DNA from: Symsagittifera roscoffensis
Taxonomy: Eukaryota; Xenacoelomorpha; Acoela; Convolutidae
Direction: 5' to 3'
DNA: 64,000 bases
Assembly (NCBI RefSeq): GCF_963678635.1
Contig: NC_087062.1
Span: 75,262,349 to 75,326,348, forward strand
The notes under the pieces are model-generated. The model was not told the origin of the DNA, ran no database searches, and saw only the letters and a list, made by a program, of their open reading frames with translations. Within the stretch, counting starts at the first letter, position 1. Every line of letters begins with the position of its first letter. This document shows positions 1-14,500 of this stretch, piece after piece. The position numbers were made by a program, and so were the translations under genes.

Positions 1-316
1 CTGTTTTTCTGCTTTCGGACCCATTCTGCTCTTAGACCATTCTGTTTATTGCTCCACCTCAAAATACGTGGTTGTCAAAATACTGACCGGTTACGAGCTG
101 TTCTTTGCGTCGAGGAAGTTTGAGAAAAAAATCAAGAACACAATGTTTGAGATACAAAATAAAATGTTGTTCATCTGGTTTGAAACACATGCCAAGAATT
201 CGAACAAAACATTCACAGAAAAAATTTTTCAACATAAGTTGAAAAATTTCCTTGAAGAACCCAACGAAAGGAATTAAAAGGTAAGAATCACGAAATTGCT
301 AATTTTTTTTTCAAAT

Positions 317-1725
317 ATTTGTTTTGTTCCGACTTTCGATACAAAAGTAACGGAATATTTTTGCTCGGGGTGGGTTTTTTTTTCTTCAGACAAAACTCGA
401 CTTTTTAATTAGACATTTTTGACGGAATTTTTTTTTATTATTTAAAAGGTATTGTTGTCCTGAGCTTAAATTTGAAAAGATATTTCACCTGTGATCATTT
501 TTCGTAAAGTTATGGGGGTTTGAAAATTGCTATTTTTGGCCAATTTGGGGCAATTAACGCGCTATACTTCGCGCTATCAATTGGAACCAGGTCTAAACTA
601 GTATTTATCATTGGTTATTATTATGATATTTAGAAGGAAGCTACTTAGAATCGGGTTTTTAATAGGAAAAAGACCCCATAGTGAAAGTGGATCGAGGTTG
701 CCGCAATTTAATTTTTCGGCTATTGAGACAGCTGTGTTTTGGTCAATTGCATAATTAAGTGTTTTGCTTTTTGTTCCGACGAAAGTAACGAAAGTAACGA
801 ACGGAAAATTTGTGCTCGGGGTGGGTTTTTTTCTTCAGACAAATTTCGATTTTTTACCTAGCCGGTCTTGACAGAATTTTTATGCATCATTCAAAAGTTA
901 TTAGTGTCTTGAGCTTAATTTTGAAAAGATAATTTACCTGTGATCAATTTTATCGTAAAGTTATGGGGGTTTAAGGTTTGCCATTTTGACCAATTTGGGA
1001 CAATTACCGAGCAATATACTTCGCACTATTAACGCTTCAACCCTTCTTAAAAATCGATCCAGATTGGTTGAAGGAAGCTTATTTGCCTTAATTGATTTGT
1101 TAACAGGAGCAAAAATTATCACTTTGTGTTTTAAATGGCGTGCGGGGGATGATTTTTACAAAAATTCTCGGTTTTTTTTTGAAAAAAAATTTTTATTTGT
1201 TTTTATTACCCATTAACTTTTTTCAAGCTTAAAAGGCAATCGGAACATTCAAGGCTTCGTCCTGATACAAGCAGTCTTGTTGTTACGAATTTTGATACGA
1301 AAGTAACGGAATATTTGTGCTCGGGTGGGTTTTTTTTTCTTCAGACAAATTTTGATTTTTTAATTAGCCATTTTCGACGGAATTTTTAAATATCATTCAA
1401 AAGGTATTGTTTTCCTGAGCTTAAACGTGAAACGATATTTCACCAGTGAGTTTTTTTTGAAAGGTTTGGGGATTTAAAGATTGCCATTTTGGCCAATTTG
1501 GGACAATTAACGCGCGATACATTTCGCGCTATTGACGCGTAAGCGGAAATTTAATCCGTCTTAGAAATCGTTCCAAATTGGTTGAAAGAAGCTTATTTGC
1601 CATTTTTGATTTGTTACAAGGAGCGAAATCTATTTTTTTGTAGTTTTTATGGCGTGTGGGGGATGATTTTCTTAGAAAAAATTTTAAATTTTTTGAAGTT
1701 TTTTTTTTTTTTCATTTTTCTATTA
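317..1725 (+). repeat. Three ~0.5-kb sub-repeats inside type-A units
   Basis: Within unit 1 a block starting near GAAAGTAACGGAATATTT and running through GTGCTCGGGGTGGG, a T-tract, TTCAGACAAA, GTTATGGGGGTTT and CAATTTGGGGCAATTAACGCG occurs three times, from about 317, 775 and 1285. It occurs again at equivalent places in unit 2. The block ends with a short hairpin-bearing tail before CAGTCTTGTT. Diverged single copies lie elsewhere in the window, so this looks like the core of an interspersed repeat family that was later amplified in the array. Confidence 0.8.
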
Positions 1726-2663
1726 CATTTAATTTGTTAATGATATTCATGTTGTTATTTCTCCATAAAACTTAAAAGATAGTCAAAACATTGAGGGCTT
1801 TGCCGTGATACGATTAGTCTTGTTTCAACTTTATTGGCGGAGAATGGCAGAGAATGGCGAAGCCATTTAGCAAACAACGCAAACTAAATTTGTGAAAATT
1901 TAGTTGAGCATTTTTCAATTTTCAATTTCAAATATTTGTTTTAAATCATTAAAGAGCTACATGATCGTTGGTAGATACCACGAAAATTTAAAACAAGACA
2001 TACTTGCCGAAATCAAAATCTCAGATTATATTTCTTTGAACTATAAAACTAACAAATCAGATTGAAATCAGATGCGGTTGAAAAAAAAACAAACAAAATT
2101 TTTTGGGGCGAACACCAAAGTTACTTAGAAAAAATTTTGTATCACCATCAAAAAAAAGCGAGTCATACAATTTCAATATATGGGAATTGTATGAGTAGCA
2201 TTTTTTTTTCAAAAAACGAGAACATCGGTTTTTTTTATCACCAGACTGTTTTACTAGAATCAAACAGCCGCAGAAATTAGTTTATATCTTTTTTCAAACA
2301 TTTTTTGAAAATGAATGAAAATTGTATGACAAGCATTTTTCTACACACTTGATGTATGGAATTGTATGATAAGCATTTTCGGTGTATGGAGGTCAAACCG
2401 GGCAGTCTGCGTTTAAATTAAACATTGCTAATTGTACTTTTCAGCCAACCAATTCTAATTTAACAAGCATATACTAAGACTTTTAACCTCAACAGTTATA
2501 TTTCAAACGCCTATCGCATTTCCTTGCGTTTTTTTAAAGCTTCACTTGAAATTAAACAAGCCTTGATTACTGCATTAACAGTCAAGTAAAATGCATCAAC
2601 AATCATTCAACATGCAGCAACAAAAAATTGCTTGAGCTTTATGGGGGCGTTCAACAGTGCCGA

Positions 2664-2913
2664 TGTACAACAGTGCCGAAAATGAAAAAGTGTTCGAGAG
2701 TGACAAAAATTGATGATTTTCGGCGGCACTGTTGAACAACAATTTTATTTTCAGCACTTTTGTACTTCGGCACCGTTGATCAACTGCTTACGGGCAATAC
2801 AACAGTGCCTAAGTACAGCAGTAACGAAAACAAATTTATTATCCAACAAGGCTGAAAATTATCAACTTTCGGCATTGTTGAACCTTTTTTTTCATTTTCG
2901 GCACTGTTGTACA
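2664..2913. mobile_element. MITE-like foldback inside the array (family c)
   Basis: The ends are inverted copies of TGTACAACAGTGCCGAAAAT and its continuation, about 26 bp matching almost perfectly, about 200 bp apart. A second, inner inverted pair (GTTCAACAGTGC and GCACTGTTGAAC) lies just outside and inside the left arm. The same element recurs near 6464, 9660, 10962 and 14093. No transposase is present. The superfamily is not determined. Confidence 0.6.
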
Positions 2914-3362
2914 GCTCCATTATATGAAGTAGATAAGCAAGGGGGCTATTCTCATGCGCGAAAGACCGAAGGGGCAAAAAAAACTCGTGAGCAAAGGAAC
3001 GACAACAAAATTAGCCGAAAGTCAATTTTTAAAAAGAAGAAACTGCCAGTCAGTTAAAATGAATTAAACGAAGTAGTATTTTGCTTCTTTTATGATGAAA
3101 CCCTTGGAATATAAAATTTGTTTTTATTCGGCGGCGGTCAGTGACAATTTGAAAATTTTGCATATTACTGCCGTTTTTATATTCGGTCAATATCAATACT
3201 CAGCCCCAGGAAATGTTTAATTTCTTTCCAAATTTTATTTCGAATCTGATTGCCTGATTTTTTTTTCACGCATTCAGTCTTTTGCGTATGAGGGATTCCA
3301 ACGATAAGAAACAGCTATTCGGTTAAGTAGCAGTGTTTAGACAATCGCGTAAACATCCTCGG

Positions 3363-3502
3363 CAGTAAGCAGACAAATACTATATTAACCAGTCAGAATC
3401 AAGACAAGGAAGAAATTTAGAAACATAATTATTAATTTTTTCGTTAGTTCGCTTTCTCATCTCAAATCTGATTGGTTGATATAGTATTTGTCTGCTTATT
3501 GA
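3363..3502. mobile_element. Short foldback in the array (family b)
   Basis: The left arm is CAGTAAGCAGACAAATACTA and continues into TATTAACCAGTCAGA. The right arm is its inverse, ending in TAGTATTTGTCTGCTTATTG. The arms are about 35 bp and the spacer about 65 bp. Copies recur near 7162, 11662 and 14792. Confidence 0.55.
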
Positions 3503-3534
3503 CGAGTAGGAATATGTTGGTTGCCAGTCAAAAA

Positions 3535-3842
3535 ACAGAATGGTCTAAGGGCAGAATGAGTCCAAGAGCAGAAAAGCCGGAGAAACTTTAACTTTTATTA
3601 GCTAATTGGCAAGTTAAGTATAAGAATAGTCATTATTAACCAAAATACTAGTAATTTATGCATAATTTGAGAAATTTAATCGAGTTTTTTCCCTAAATTC
3701 AAGAAAAAAATTAATGTCGTTATTCAATTCATGCATAAATTTTTCCTACTTTTTTTCATCAACTAGACCGTATAAATCAATTTAAGTTAAAAGTTTTCTG
3801 TTTTTCTGCTTTCGAACCCATTCTGCTCTTAGACCATTCTGT
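3535..3842. mobile_element. MITE-like foldback in the array (family a)
   Basis: The ends are inverted: ACAGAATGGTCTAAG on the left, with CTTAGACCATTCTGT as its inverse on the right. The arms are about 48 bp with a few mismatches and enclose about 210 bp of AT-rich sequence. Copies recur at 7336-7640, 11832-12138 and 14964-15272. No coding capacity is visible. The unit start chosen for the array falls inside the right arm. Confidence 0.6.
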
Positions 3843-6800
3843 TTATTGCTCCACCTCAAAATACGTGGTTGTCAAAATACTGACCGGTTACGAGCTGTTC
3901 TTTGCGTCGAGGAAGTTTGAGAAAAAAATCAAGAACACAATGTTTGAGATACAAAATAAAATGTTGTTCATCTGGTTTGAAACACATGCCAAGAATTCGA
4001 ACAAAACATTCACAGAAAAATTTTTTCAACATAAGTTGAAAAATTTCCTTGAAGAACCCAACGAAAGGAATTAAAAGGTAAGAATCACGAAATTGCTAAT
4101 TTTTTTTTCAAATATTTGTTTTGTTCCGACTTTCGATACAAAAGTAACGGAATATTTTTGCTCGGGGTGGGTTTTTTTTTCTTCAGACAAAACTCGACTT
4201 TTTAATTAGACATTTTTGACGGAATTTTTTTTATTATTTAAAAGGTATTGTTGTCCTGAGCTTAAATTTGAAAAGATATTTCACCTGTGATCATTTTTCG
4301 TAAAGTTATGGGAGTTTGAAAATTGCTATTTTTGGCCAATTTGGGGCAATTAACGCGCTATACTTCGCGCTATCAATTGGAACCAGGTCTAAACTAGTAT
4401 TTATCATTGGTTATTATTATGATATTTAGAAGGAAGCTACTTAGAATCGGGTTTTTAATAGGAAAAAGACCCCATAGTGAAAGTGGATCGAGGTTGCCGC
4501 AATTTAATTTTTCGGCTATTGAGACAGCTGTGTTTTGGTCAATTGCATAATTAAGTGTTTTGCTTTTTGTTCCGACGAAAGTAACGAAAGTAACGAACGG
4601 AAAATTTGTGCTCGGGGTGGGTTTTTTTCTTCAGACAAATTTCGATTTTTTACCTAGCCGGTCTTGACAGAATTTTTATGCATCATTCAAAAGTTATTAT
4701 TGTCTTGAGCTTAATTTTGAAAAGATAATTTACCTGTGATCAATTTTATCGTAAAGTTATGGGGGTATAAGGTTTGCCATTTTGACCAATTTGGGACAAT
4801 TACCGAGCAATATACTTCGCACTATTAACGCTTCAACCCTTCTTAAAAATCGATCCAGATTGGTTGAAGGAAGCTTATTTGCCTTAATTGATTTGTTAAC
4901 AGGAGCAAAAATTATCACTTTGTGTTTTAAATGGCGTGCGGGGGATGATTTTTACAAAAATTCTCGGTTTTTTTTTGAAAAAAAATTTTTATTTGTTTTT
5001 ATTACCCATTAACTTTTTTTCAAGCTTAAAAGGCAATCGGAACATTCAAGGCTTCGTCCTGATACAAGCAGTCTTGTTGTTACGAATTTTGATACGAAAG
5101 TAACGGAATATTTGTGCTCGGGTGGGTTTTTTTTTCTTCAGACAAATTTTGATTTTTTAATTAGCCATTTTCGACGGAATTTTTAAATATCAAAATTCAA
5201 AAGGTTTTGTTTTCCTGAGCTTAAACGTGAAACGATATTTCACCTGTGAGTTTTTTTTGAAAGGTTTGGGGATTTAAAGATTGCCATTTTGGCCAATTTG
5301 GGACAATTAACGCGCGATACATTTCGCGCTATTGACGCGTAAGCGGAAATTTAATCCGTCTTAGAAATCGTTCCAAATTGGTTGAAAGAAGCTTATTTGC
5401 CATTTTTGATTTGTTACAAGGAGCGAAATTTATTTTTTTGTAGTTTTTATGGCGTGTGGGGGATGATTTTCTTAGAAAAAATTTTAAATTTTTTGAAGTT
5501 TTTTTTTTTTTCATTTTTCTATTACATTTAATTTGTTAATGATATTCATGTTGTTATTTCTCCATAAAACTTAAAAGATAGTCAAAACATTGAGGGCTTT
5601 GCCGTGATACGATTAGTCTTGTTTCAACTTTATTGGCGGAGAATGGCAGAGAATGGCGAAGCCATTTAGCAAACAACGCAAACTAAATTTGTGAAAATTT
5701 AGTTGAGCATTTTTCAATTTTCAATTTCAAATATTTGTTTTAAATCATTAAAGAGCTACATGATCGTTGGTAGATACCACGAAAATTTAAAACAAGACAT
5801 ACTTGCCGAAATCAAAATCTCAGATTATATTTCTTTGAACTATAAAACTAACAAATCAGACTGAAATCAGATGCGGTTGAAAAAAAAACAAACAAAATTT
5901 TTTGGGGCGAACACCAAAGTTACTTAGAAAAAATTTTGTATCACCATAAAAAAAAAGCGAGTCATACAATTTCAATATATGGGAATTGTATGAGTAGCAT
6001 TTTTTTTTCAAAAAACGAGAACATCGGTTTTTTTTATCACCAGACTGTTTTACTAGAATCAAACAGCCGCAGAAATTAGTTTATATCTTTTTTCAAACAT
6101 TTTTTGAAAATGAATGAAAATTGTATGACAAGCATTTTTCTACACACTTGATGTATGGAATTGTATGATAAGCATTTTCGGTGTATGGAGGTCAAACCGG
6201 GCAGTCTGCGTTTAAATTAGACATTGCTGATTGTACTTTTCAGCCAACTAATTTTAATTTAACAAGCATATACTAAGACTTTTAACCTCAACACTTATAT
6301 TTCAAACGTCTATCGCAATTCCTTGCGTTTTTTTTAAAGCTTCACTTGAAATTAAACAAGCCTTGATTACTGCATTAACAATCAAGTAAAATGCATCAAC
6401 AATCATTCAACATGCAGCAACAAAAAATTGCCTGAGTTTTATGGGGGCGTTCAACAGTGCTGATGTACAACAGTGCCGAAAATGAAAAAGTGTTCGAGAG
6501 TGACGGAAATTGATGATTTTCGGCGGAACTGTTGAACAAAAGTTTTATTTTCGGCACTTTTGTACTTCGGTACCGTTGATCAACCGCTTACGGGCAATAC
6601 AACAGTGACTAAGTACAGCAGTAACGAAAACAAATTTATTATCCAACAAGGCCGAAAATTATCAACTTTCGGCATTGTTGAACCTTTTTTTTTCATTTGC
6701 GGCACTGTTGTACAGCTCCAGTATATGAAGTAGATAAGCAAGGGGGCTATTCTCATGCGCGAAAGACCGAAGGGGTGAAAAAAAACTCGTGAGCAAAGGA

Positions 6801-8225
6801 CCGACAACAAAATTAGCCGAAAGTCAATTTTTAAAAAGAAGAAACTGCCAGTCAGATAAAATGAATTCAACGAAGCAGTATTTTGCTTCTTTTATGATGA
6901 AACCCTTGGAATATGAAATTTTTTTTTATTTGGCGGCGATCAGTGACAATTTGAAAATTTTGCATATTTCTGCCGTTTTTATATTCGGTCAATATCAATA
7001 CTCAGCCCAGGAAATATTTATATTCTTTCCAAATTTTATTTCGAATCTGATTGCCTGATTTGTTTTTCGCGCATTCGGTCCTTCGCATATGAGGGATTCC
7101 ACCGATAAGGAACAGCTATTCGGTTAAGTAGCAGTGTTTAGACAATCGCGTAAACATCCTCGGCAGTAAGCAGACAAAAACTATATTAACCAGTCAGAAT
7201 CAAGACAAGGAAGAAATTTAGAAACATAATTATTAATTATTTCGTTAGTTCGCTTTCTCATCTCAAATCTGATTGGTTGATATAGTATTTGTCTGCTTAT
7301 TGACGAGTATGAATATGTAGGTTGCCAGTCAAAAAACAGAATGGTCTAAGAGCAGAATGAGTCCAAGAGCAGAAAAGCCGGAAAAACTTTAACTTTTATT
7401 AGCTAATCGGCAAGTTAAGTATAAGAATAGTCATTATTAACCAAAATACTAGTAATTTATGCATAATTTGAGAAATTTAATCGAGTTTTTTCCCTAAATT
7501 CAAGAAAAAAATTAATGTCGTTATTCAATTCATGCATAATTTTTTCCTATTTTTTCATCAACTAGCCCGTATAAATCAAGTAAAGTTGAAAGTTTTCTGT
7601 TTTTCTGCTCTCGGACCCATTCTGCTCTTAGACCATTCTGCTTATTGCTCCACCTCCAAATACGTGGTTGTCAAAATACTGACCGGTTACGAGCTATTAT
7701 TTGCGTCGAGGTAGTTTGAGAAAAAAAATCGAGAACACAATGTTTGAGATACAAAATAAAATGTTGTTCTTCTGGTTTGAGACACATGCCAAGAGTTCGA
7801 CCAAAACACCCACTTAAAAATTTTTTCAACATAAGTTGAAAAGTTTCCTTGAAGAACCCAACGAAAGGAATTAAAAGGTAAGAATCACGAAATTGCGATT
7901 TTCTTTTCAAATATGTGTTTTGTTCCGACTTTCGATACGAAAGTAACGGAATATTTGTGCTCGGGGTGGGTTTTTTTTCTTCAGACAAAACTCGACTTTT
8001 TATTTAGCCATTTTTGACAGAACTTATTTTATATCATTTAAAAGATAATGTTGCCCTGAGCTTAAATTTGAAAAGATATTTCAACTGTGATCATTTTTCG
8101 TAAAGTTATGGGGGTTTGAAAATTGCTATTTTGGCCAATTTGGGGCAATTAACGCGCTATATTTCGCGCTATCAATTGGAACCAGATCTAAACTAGTCTT
8201 TATCATTGGTTATTTTTATGATATT

Positions 8226-8560
8226 TTATCTCTATAAAATATTAAATACTAACCAACCATACTCCACCAAGCTAACAACCCACTTATTTGTAAGTGTTTA
8301 AACTACTTGTAGTTTCAACACCAGATCAATTTGAATTAAACTTAGAATACAGTTGTTCTCATTCTGGAAGTAAATTGCGCAAACCGGTGTACACTAGATC
8401 TATTGAGACTAGGAGATATAAGAGTAAGATTAAGATCGGTATTAGACTAAGAAATTGCACGAATCTATCCGGCCGAAAAAAAGACAGCGTGACGAGCAGA
8501 CGTGTACCCTATCTGAAATTACTATATGAGTTATAACCAAAAAGATATAACTCACAATGC
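8226..8560 (+). repeat. Type-B-specific segment of the array unit
   Basis: Units 3, 4 and 5 carry this segment where units 1 and 2 have about 1 kb of sub-repeats. The junctions are at GATATTT on the left and GCGTAAGCGGA on the right. It contains a hairpin (see 15909-15936) and a second small stem, GAGTTATA with TATAACTC. Matching segments lie near 12720-13070 and 15840-16185. Confidence 0.7.
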
Positions 8561-11500
8561 GTAAGCGGAGATTTAATCCGTTTTAGAAATCGTTCCAAAT
8601 TGGTTGAAAGAAGCTTATTTGCCATAATTGATTTGTTACGAGGAGCGAAATCTATTCTTTTGTACTTTATATGGCGTGTTGGGGGATGATTTTTATAGAA
8701 AAAATTTCAAAATTTAGATTTTTTTAATTTATTTTTTTACATTTGATTTTTTTATGTTAGCTTAAAAGGCATAAGTCTTAAAAGGCAGTCGGAACATTCA
8801 GGGCTTCGCCCTGATACGATCAGTCTTGTTTCAACTTTATTGGCGGAGAATGGCAGAGAAGGGCGAAGCCATTTAGCAAACAACGCAAACTAATTTTGTG
8901 AAAATTTAGTTGAGCATTTTTCAATTTCAAATATTTGTTTTAAATCATTAAAGAGCTACATAATCGTTGGTAGAAACCACAAGAATTTAAAACAAGACAT
9001 ACTTGCCGAAATCAAAATCTCAGATTATATTTCTTTGAACTATAAAACTAACAAATCAGATTGAAATCAGATGCGGTTGAAAAAAAAAACAAACAAAATT
9101 TTTTGGGGCGAACACCAAAGTTACTTAGAAAAAATTTTGTATCACCATCAAAAAAAGCTAGTCATACAATTTCAATATATGGGAATTGTATGATAATCAT
9201 TTTTTTCAAAAAACGAGAACATCGGTTTTTTTTATCACCACACTGTTTTACTAGAATGAAACAGCCGCAGAAATTAGTTTATATCTTTTTTCAAACATTT
9301 TTTGAAAATGAATGAAAATTGTATGACAAGCATTTTTCTACACACTTGATGTATGGAATTGTAAGATAAGCATTTTCGGTGTATGAAGGTCAAACCGGGC
9401 AGTCTGCGTTTAAATTAAACATTGCTGATTGTACTTTTCAGCCAACTAATTTTAATTTAACTAGCATATACTAAGACTTTTAACCTCAACACTTATATTT
9501 CAAACGTCTATCGCATTTCCTTGCGTTTTTTTAAAGCTTCACTTGAAATTAAACAAGCCTTGATTACTGCATTAACAGTCAAGTAAAATGCATCAACAAT
9601 CATTCAATATGCAGCAACAAAAAATTGCTTGAGCTTTATGGGGGCGTTCAACAGTGCCGATGTACAACAGTGCCGAAAATGAAAAAGTGTTCGAGAGTGA
9701 CGAAAATTGATGATTTTCGGCGGCACTGTTGAACAAAAGTTTTATTTTCGGCACTTTTGTACTTCGGTACCGTTGATCAACCGCTTACGGGCAATACAAC
9801 AGTGACTAAGTACAGCAGTAACGAAAACAAATTTATTATCCAACAAGGCCGAAAATTATCAACTTTCGGCCTTGTTGAACCTTTTTTTTTCATTTTCGGC
9901 ACTGTTGTACAGCTCCATTATATGAAGTAGATAAGCAAGGGGGCTATTCTCATGCGCGAAAGACCGAAGGGGCGAAAAAAAAACTCGTGAGCAAAGGACC
10001 GACAACAAAATTAGCCGAAAGTCAATTTTTAAAAAGAAGAAACTGCCAGTCAGTTAAAATGAATTAAACGAAGCAGTATTTTGCTTCTTTTATGATGAAA
10101 CCCTTGGAATATGAAATTTTTTTTTATTTGGCGGCGGTCAGTGACAATTTGAAAATTTTGCATATTTCTGCCGTTTTTATTTTCGGTCAATATCAATACT
10201 CAGCCCAGGAAATTTTTATATTCTTTCCAAATTTTATTTCGAATCTGATTGCCTGATTTGTTTTTCGCGCATTCGGTCCTTCGCATATGAGGGATTCCAC
10301 CGATAAGGAACAGCTATTCGGTTAAGTAGCAGTGTTTAGACAATCGCGTAAACATCCTCGGAATCAGATTGAAATCAGATGCGGTTGAAAAAAAAAAAAA
10401 TTTTTTTGGGGCGAACACCAAAGTTACTTAGAAAAAATTTTGTATCACCATCAAAAAAAGCTAGTCATACAATTTCAATATATGGGAATTGTATGATAAT
10501 CATTTTTTTCAAAAAATGAGAACATCGGTTTTTTTATCACCAGACTGTTTTACTAGAATCAAACAGCCGCAGAAATTAGTTTATATCTTTTTTCAAACTT
10601 TTTTTGAAAATGAATGAAAATTGTATGACAAGCATTTTTCTACACACTTGATGTATGGAATTGTAAGATAAGCATTTTCGGTGTATGAAGGTCAAACCGG
10701 GCAGTCTGCGTTTAAATTAAACATTGCTGATTGTACTTTTCAGCCAACTAATTTTAATTTAACTAGCATATACTAAGACTTTTAACCTCAACACTTATAT
10801 TTCAAACGTCTATCGCATTTCCTTGCGTTTTTTTTAAAGCTTCACTTGAAATAAAACAAGCCTTGATTACTGCATTAACAGTCAAGTAAAATGCATCAAC
10901 AATCATTCAATATGCAGCAACAAAAAATTGCTTGAGCTTTATGGGGGCGTTCAACAGTGCCGATGTACAACAGTGCCGAAAATGAAAAAGTGTTCGAGAG
11001 TGACGAAAATTGATGATTTTCGGCGGCACTGTTGAACAAAAATTTTATTTTCGGCACTTTTGTACTTCGGTACAGTTGATCAACCGCTTACGGGCAATAC
11101 AACAGTGACTAAGTACAGCAGTAACGAAAACAAATTTATTATCCAACAAGGCCGAAAATTATCAACTTTCGGCCTTGTTGAACCTTTTTTTTCATTTTCG
11201 GCACTGTTGTACAGCTCCATTATATGAATTAGATAAGCAAGGGGGCTATTCTCATGCGCGAAAGACCGAAGGGGCGAAAAAAAAACTCGTGAGCAAAGGA
11301 CCGACAACAAAATTAGCCGAAAGTCAATTTTTAAAAAGAAGAAACTGCCAGTCAGTTAAAATGAATTAAACGAAGCAGTATTTTGCTTCTTTTATGATGA
11401 AACCCTTGGAATATAAAATTTGTTTTTTTCGGCGGCGGTCAATGACAATTTGAAAATTTTGCATATTTCTGCCGTTTTTAAATTCGGTCAATATCAATAC

Positions 11501-14500
11501 TCAGCCCCAGGAAATGTTTAATTTTTTTCCAAATTTTATTTCGAATCTGATTGCCTGATTTTTTTTCGCGCATTCGGTCCTTTGCGTATGAGGGATTCCA
11601 CGATAAGGAACAGCTATTCGGTTAAGTAGCAGTGTTTAGACAATCGCGTAAACATCCTCGGCAGTAAGCAGACAAATACTAAATTAACCAGTCAGAATCA
11701 AGACAAGGAAGAAATTTAGAAACATAATTATTAATTATTTCGTTAGTTCGCTTTCTCATCTCAAATCTGATTGGTTGATATAGTATTTGTCTGCTTATTG
11801 ACGAGTATGAATATAGGTTGCCAGTCAAAAAACAGAATGGTCTAAGAGCAGAATGAGTCCAAGAGCAGAAAAGCCGGAGAAACTTTAACTTTTATTAGCT
11901 AATTGGCAAGTTAAAAATAAGAATAGTCATTATTAACCAAAATACTAGTAATTTATGCATAATTTGAGAAATTTAATCGAGTTTTTTCCCTAAATTCAAG
12001 AAAAAAATTAATGTCGTTATTCAATTCATGCATAATTTTTTCATATTTTTTTTCATCAACTAGCCCGTATAAATCAAGTAAAGTTAAAAATTTTCTGTTT
12101 TTCTGCTCTCGGACCCATTCTGCTCTTAGACCATTCTGCTTATTGCTCCACCTCCAAACACGTGGTTGTCAAAATACTGACAGGTTACGAGCTATTCTTT
12201 GCGTCGAGGAAGTTTGAGAAAAAATCGAGAACACAATGTTTGAGATACAAAATAAAAATGTTGTTCATCTGGTTTGAAACACATGCCAAGAATTCGACCA
12301 AAACACACGCTTAAAAATTTTTTCAACATAAGATGAAAAGTTTCCTTGAAGAACCCAACGAAAGGAATTAAAAAGTAAGAATCACGAAATTGCGAAATTT
12401 TTTTCAAATATGTGTTTTGTTCCGACTTTCGATACGAAAGTAACGGAAAATTTGTGCTCGGGGTGCGGTTTTTTTTTCTTCAGACAAAACTCGACTTTTT
12501 AATTAGCCAATTTTGACGGAATTTTTTTATATCATTTAAAAGGTATTGTTGTCCTGAGCTTAAATTTGAAAAGATATTTCTTCTGTGATCATTTTTTGTA
12601 AAGTTATGGGGGTTTGAAAATTGCTATTTTGGCCAATTTGCGGCAATTAACGCGCTATTTTTAGCGCTATCAATTGGAACCAGATCTAAACTAGTATTTA
12701 TCATTGGTTATTATTATGATATTTAATCTCTATAAAATACTAAATACTAACCAATCATACTCCACCAAACTAACAACCCACTTATTTGTAAGTGTTGAAA
12801 CTAATTGTAGTTTCAACACCAGAACAATTTGAATTAAACTTAGAATACAGTTGTTCTCATTCTGGAACTAACTCGCGCAAATCGGTGTACACTAGATCTA
12901 TTGAGACTAGGAGATATAAGAGTAAGATTAAGATCGGTATTAGACCAAGAAATTGCACGAATCTATCCTGCCGAAAATAAGACAGCATGACGAGCAGACG
13001 GTGTAAACTATCTGAAATTACTATATGAGTTATAACTAAAAGGATATAACTCACAATGCGTAAGCGGAGATTCAATCCGTCTTAGAAATCGTTCCAAATT
13101 GGTTGAAAGAAGCTTATTTGCCATAATTGATTTGTTACGTGGAGCGAAACCTATTCTTTTGTACTTTATATGGCGTGTTGGGGGATGATTTTTGTAGAAA
13201 AATTTCAAAATTTAGATTTTTTTAAATTTATTTTTTACATTTGATTTTTTTATGTTAGCTTAAAAGGCATAAGTCTTAAAAGGCAGTCGGAACATTCAGG
13301 GCTTCGCCCTGATACGATCAGTCTTGTTTCAACTTTATTGGCGGAGAATGGCAGAGAAGGGCGAAGCCATTTAGCAAACAACGCAAACTAATTTTGTGAA
13401 AATTTAGTTGAGCATTTTTCAATTTCAAATATTTGTTTTAAATCATTAAAGAGCTACATAATCGTTGGTAGATACCACAAGAATTTAAAACAAGACATAC
13501 TTGCCGAAATCAAAATCTCAGATTATATTTCTTTGAACTATAAAACTAACAAATCAGATTGAAATCAGATGCGGTTGAAAAAAAAGAGCGAGTCATACAA
13601 TTTCAAAATATGGGAATTGTATGATAAGCATTTTTTTCAAAAAACGAGAACATCGGTTTTTTTTATCACCAGACTGTTTTACTAGAATCAAACAGCCACA
13701 GAAATTAGTTTATATCTTTTTTCAAACATTTTTTGAAAATGAATGAAAATTGTATGACAAGCATTTTTCTACACACTTGATGTATGGAATTGTAAGATAA
13801 GCATTTTCGGTGTATGAAGGTCAAACCGGGCAGTCTGCGTTTAAATTAAACATTGCTGATTGTACTTTTCAGCCAACTAATTTTAATTTAACTAGCATAT
13901 ACTAAGACTTTTAACCTCAACACTCATATTTCAAACGTCTATCGCATTTCCTTGCGTTTTTTTTAAAGCTTCGTTTAAAATTAAACAAGCCTTGATTACT
14001 GCATTAACAGTCAAGTAAAATGCATCAACAATCATTCAACATGCAGCAACAAAAAATTGCCTGAGTTTTATGGGGGCGTTCAACAGTGCCGATGTACAAC
14101 AGTGCCGAAAATGAAAAAGTGTTCGAGAGTGACGAAAATTGATGATTTTCGGCGGCACTGTTTAACAAAAATTTTATTTTCAGCACTTTTGTACTTCGGC
14201 ACCGTTGATCAACCGCTTACGGGCAATACAACAGTGACTAAGTACAGCAGTAACGAAAACAAATTTATTATCCAACAAGGCTGAAAATTATCAACGTTCG
14301 GCATTGTTGAACCTTTTTTTTTCATTTTCGGCACTGTTGTACAGCTCCATTATATGAAGTAGATAAGCAAGGGGGCTATTCTCATGCGCGAAAGACCGAA
14401 GGGGCAAAAAAAACGCGTGAGCAAAGGAACGACAACAAAATTAGCCGAAAGTCAATTTTTAAAAAGAAGAAACTGCCAGTCAGTTAAAATGAATTAAACT

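Noticed and set aside
68-277. Identical 69-codon ORFs in array units 1 and 2 (also at 3865-4074)
   Set aside because: The units are nearly identical at DNA level, so shared ORFs carry no evidence of selection. The ORF is broken in type-B units.
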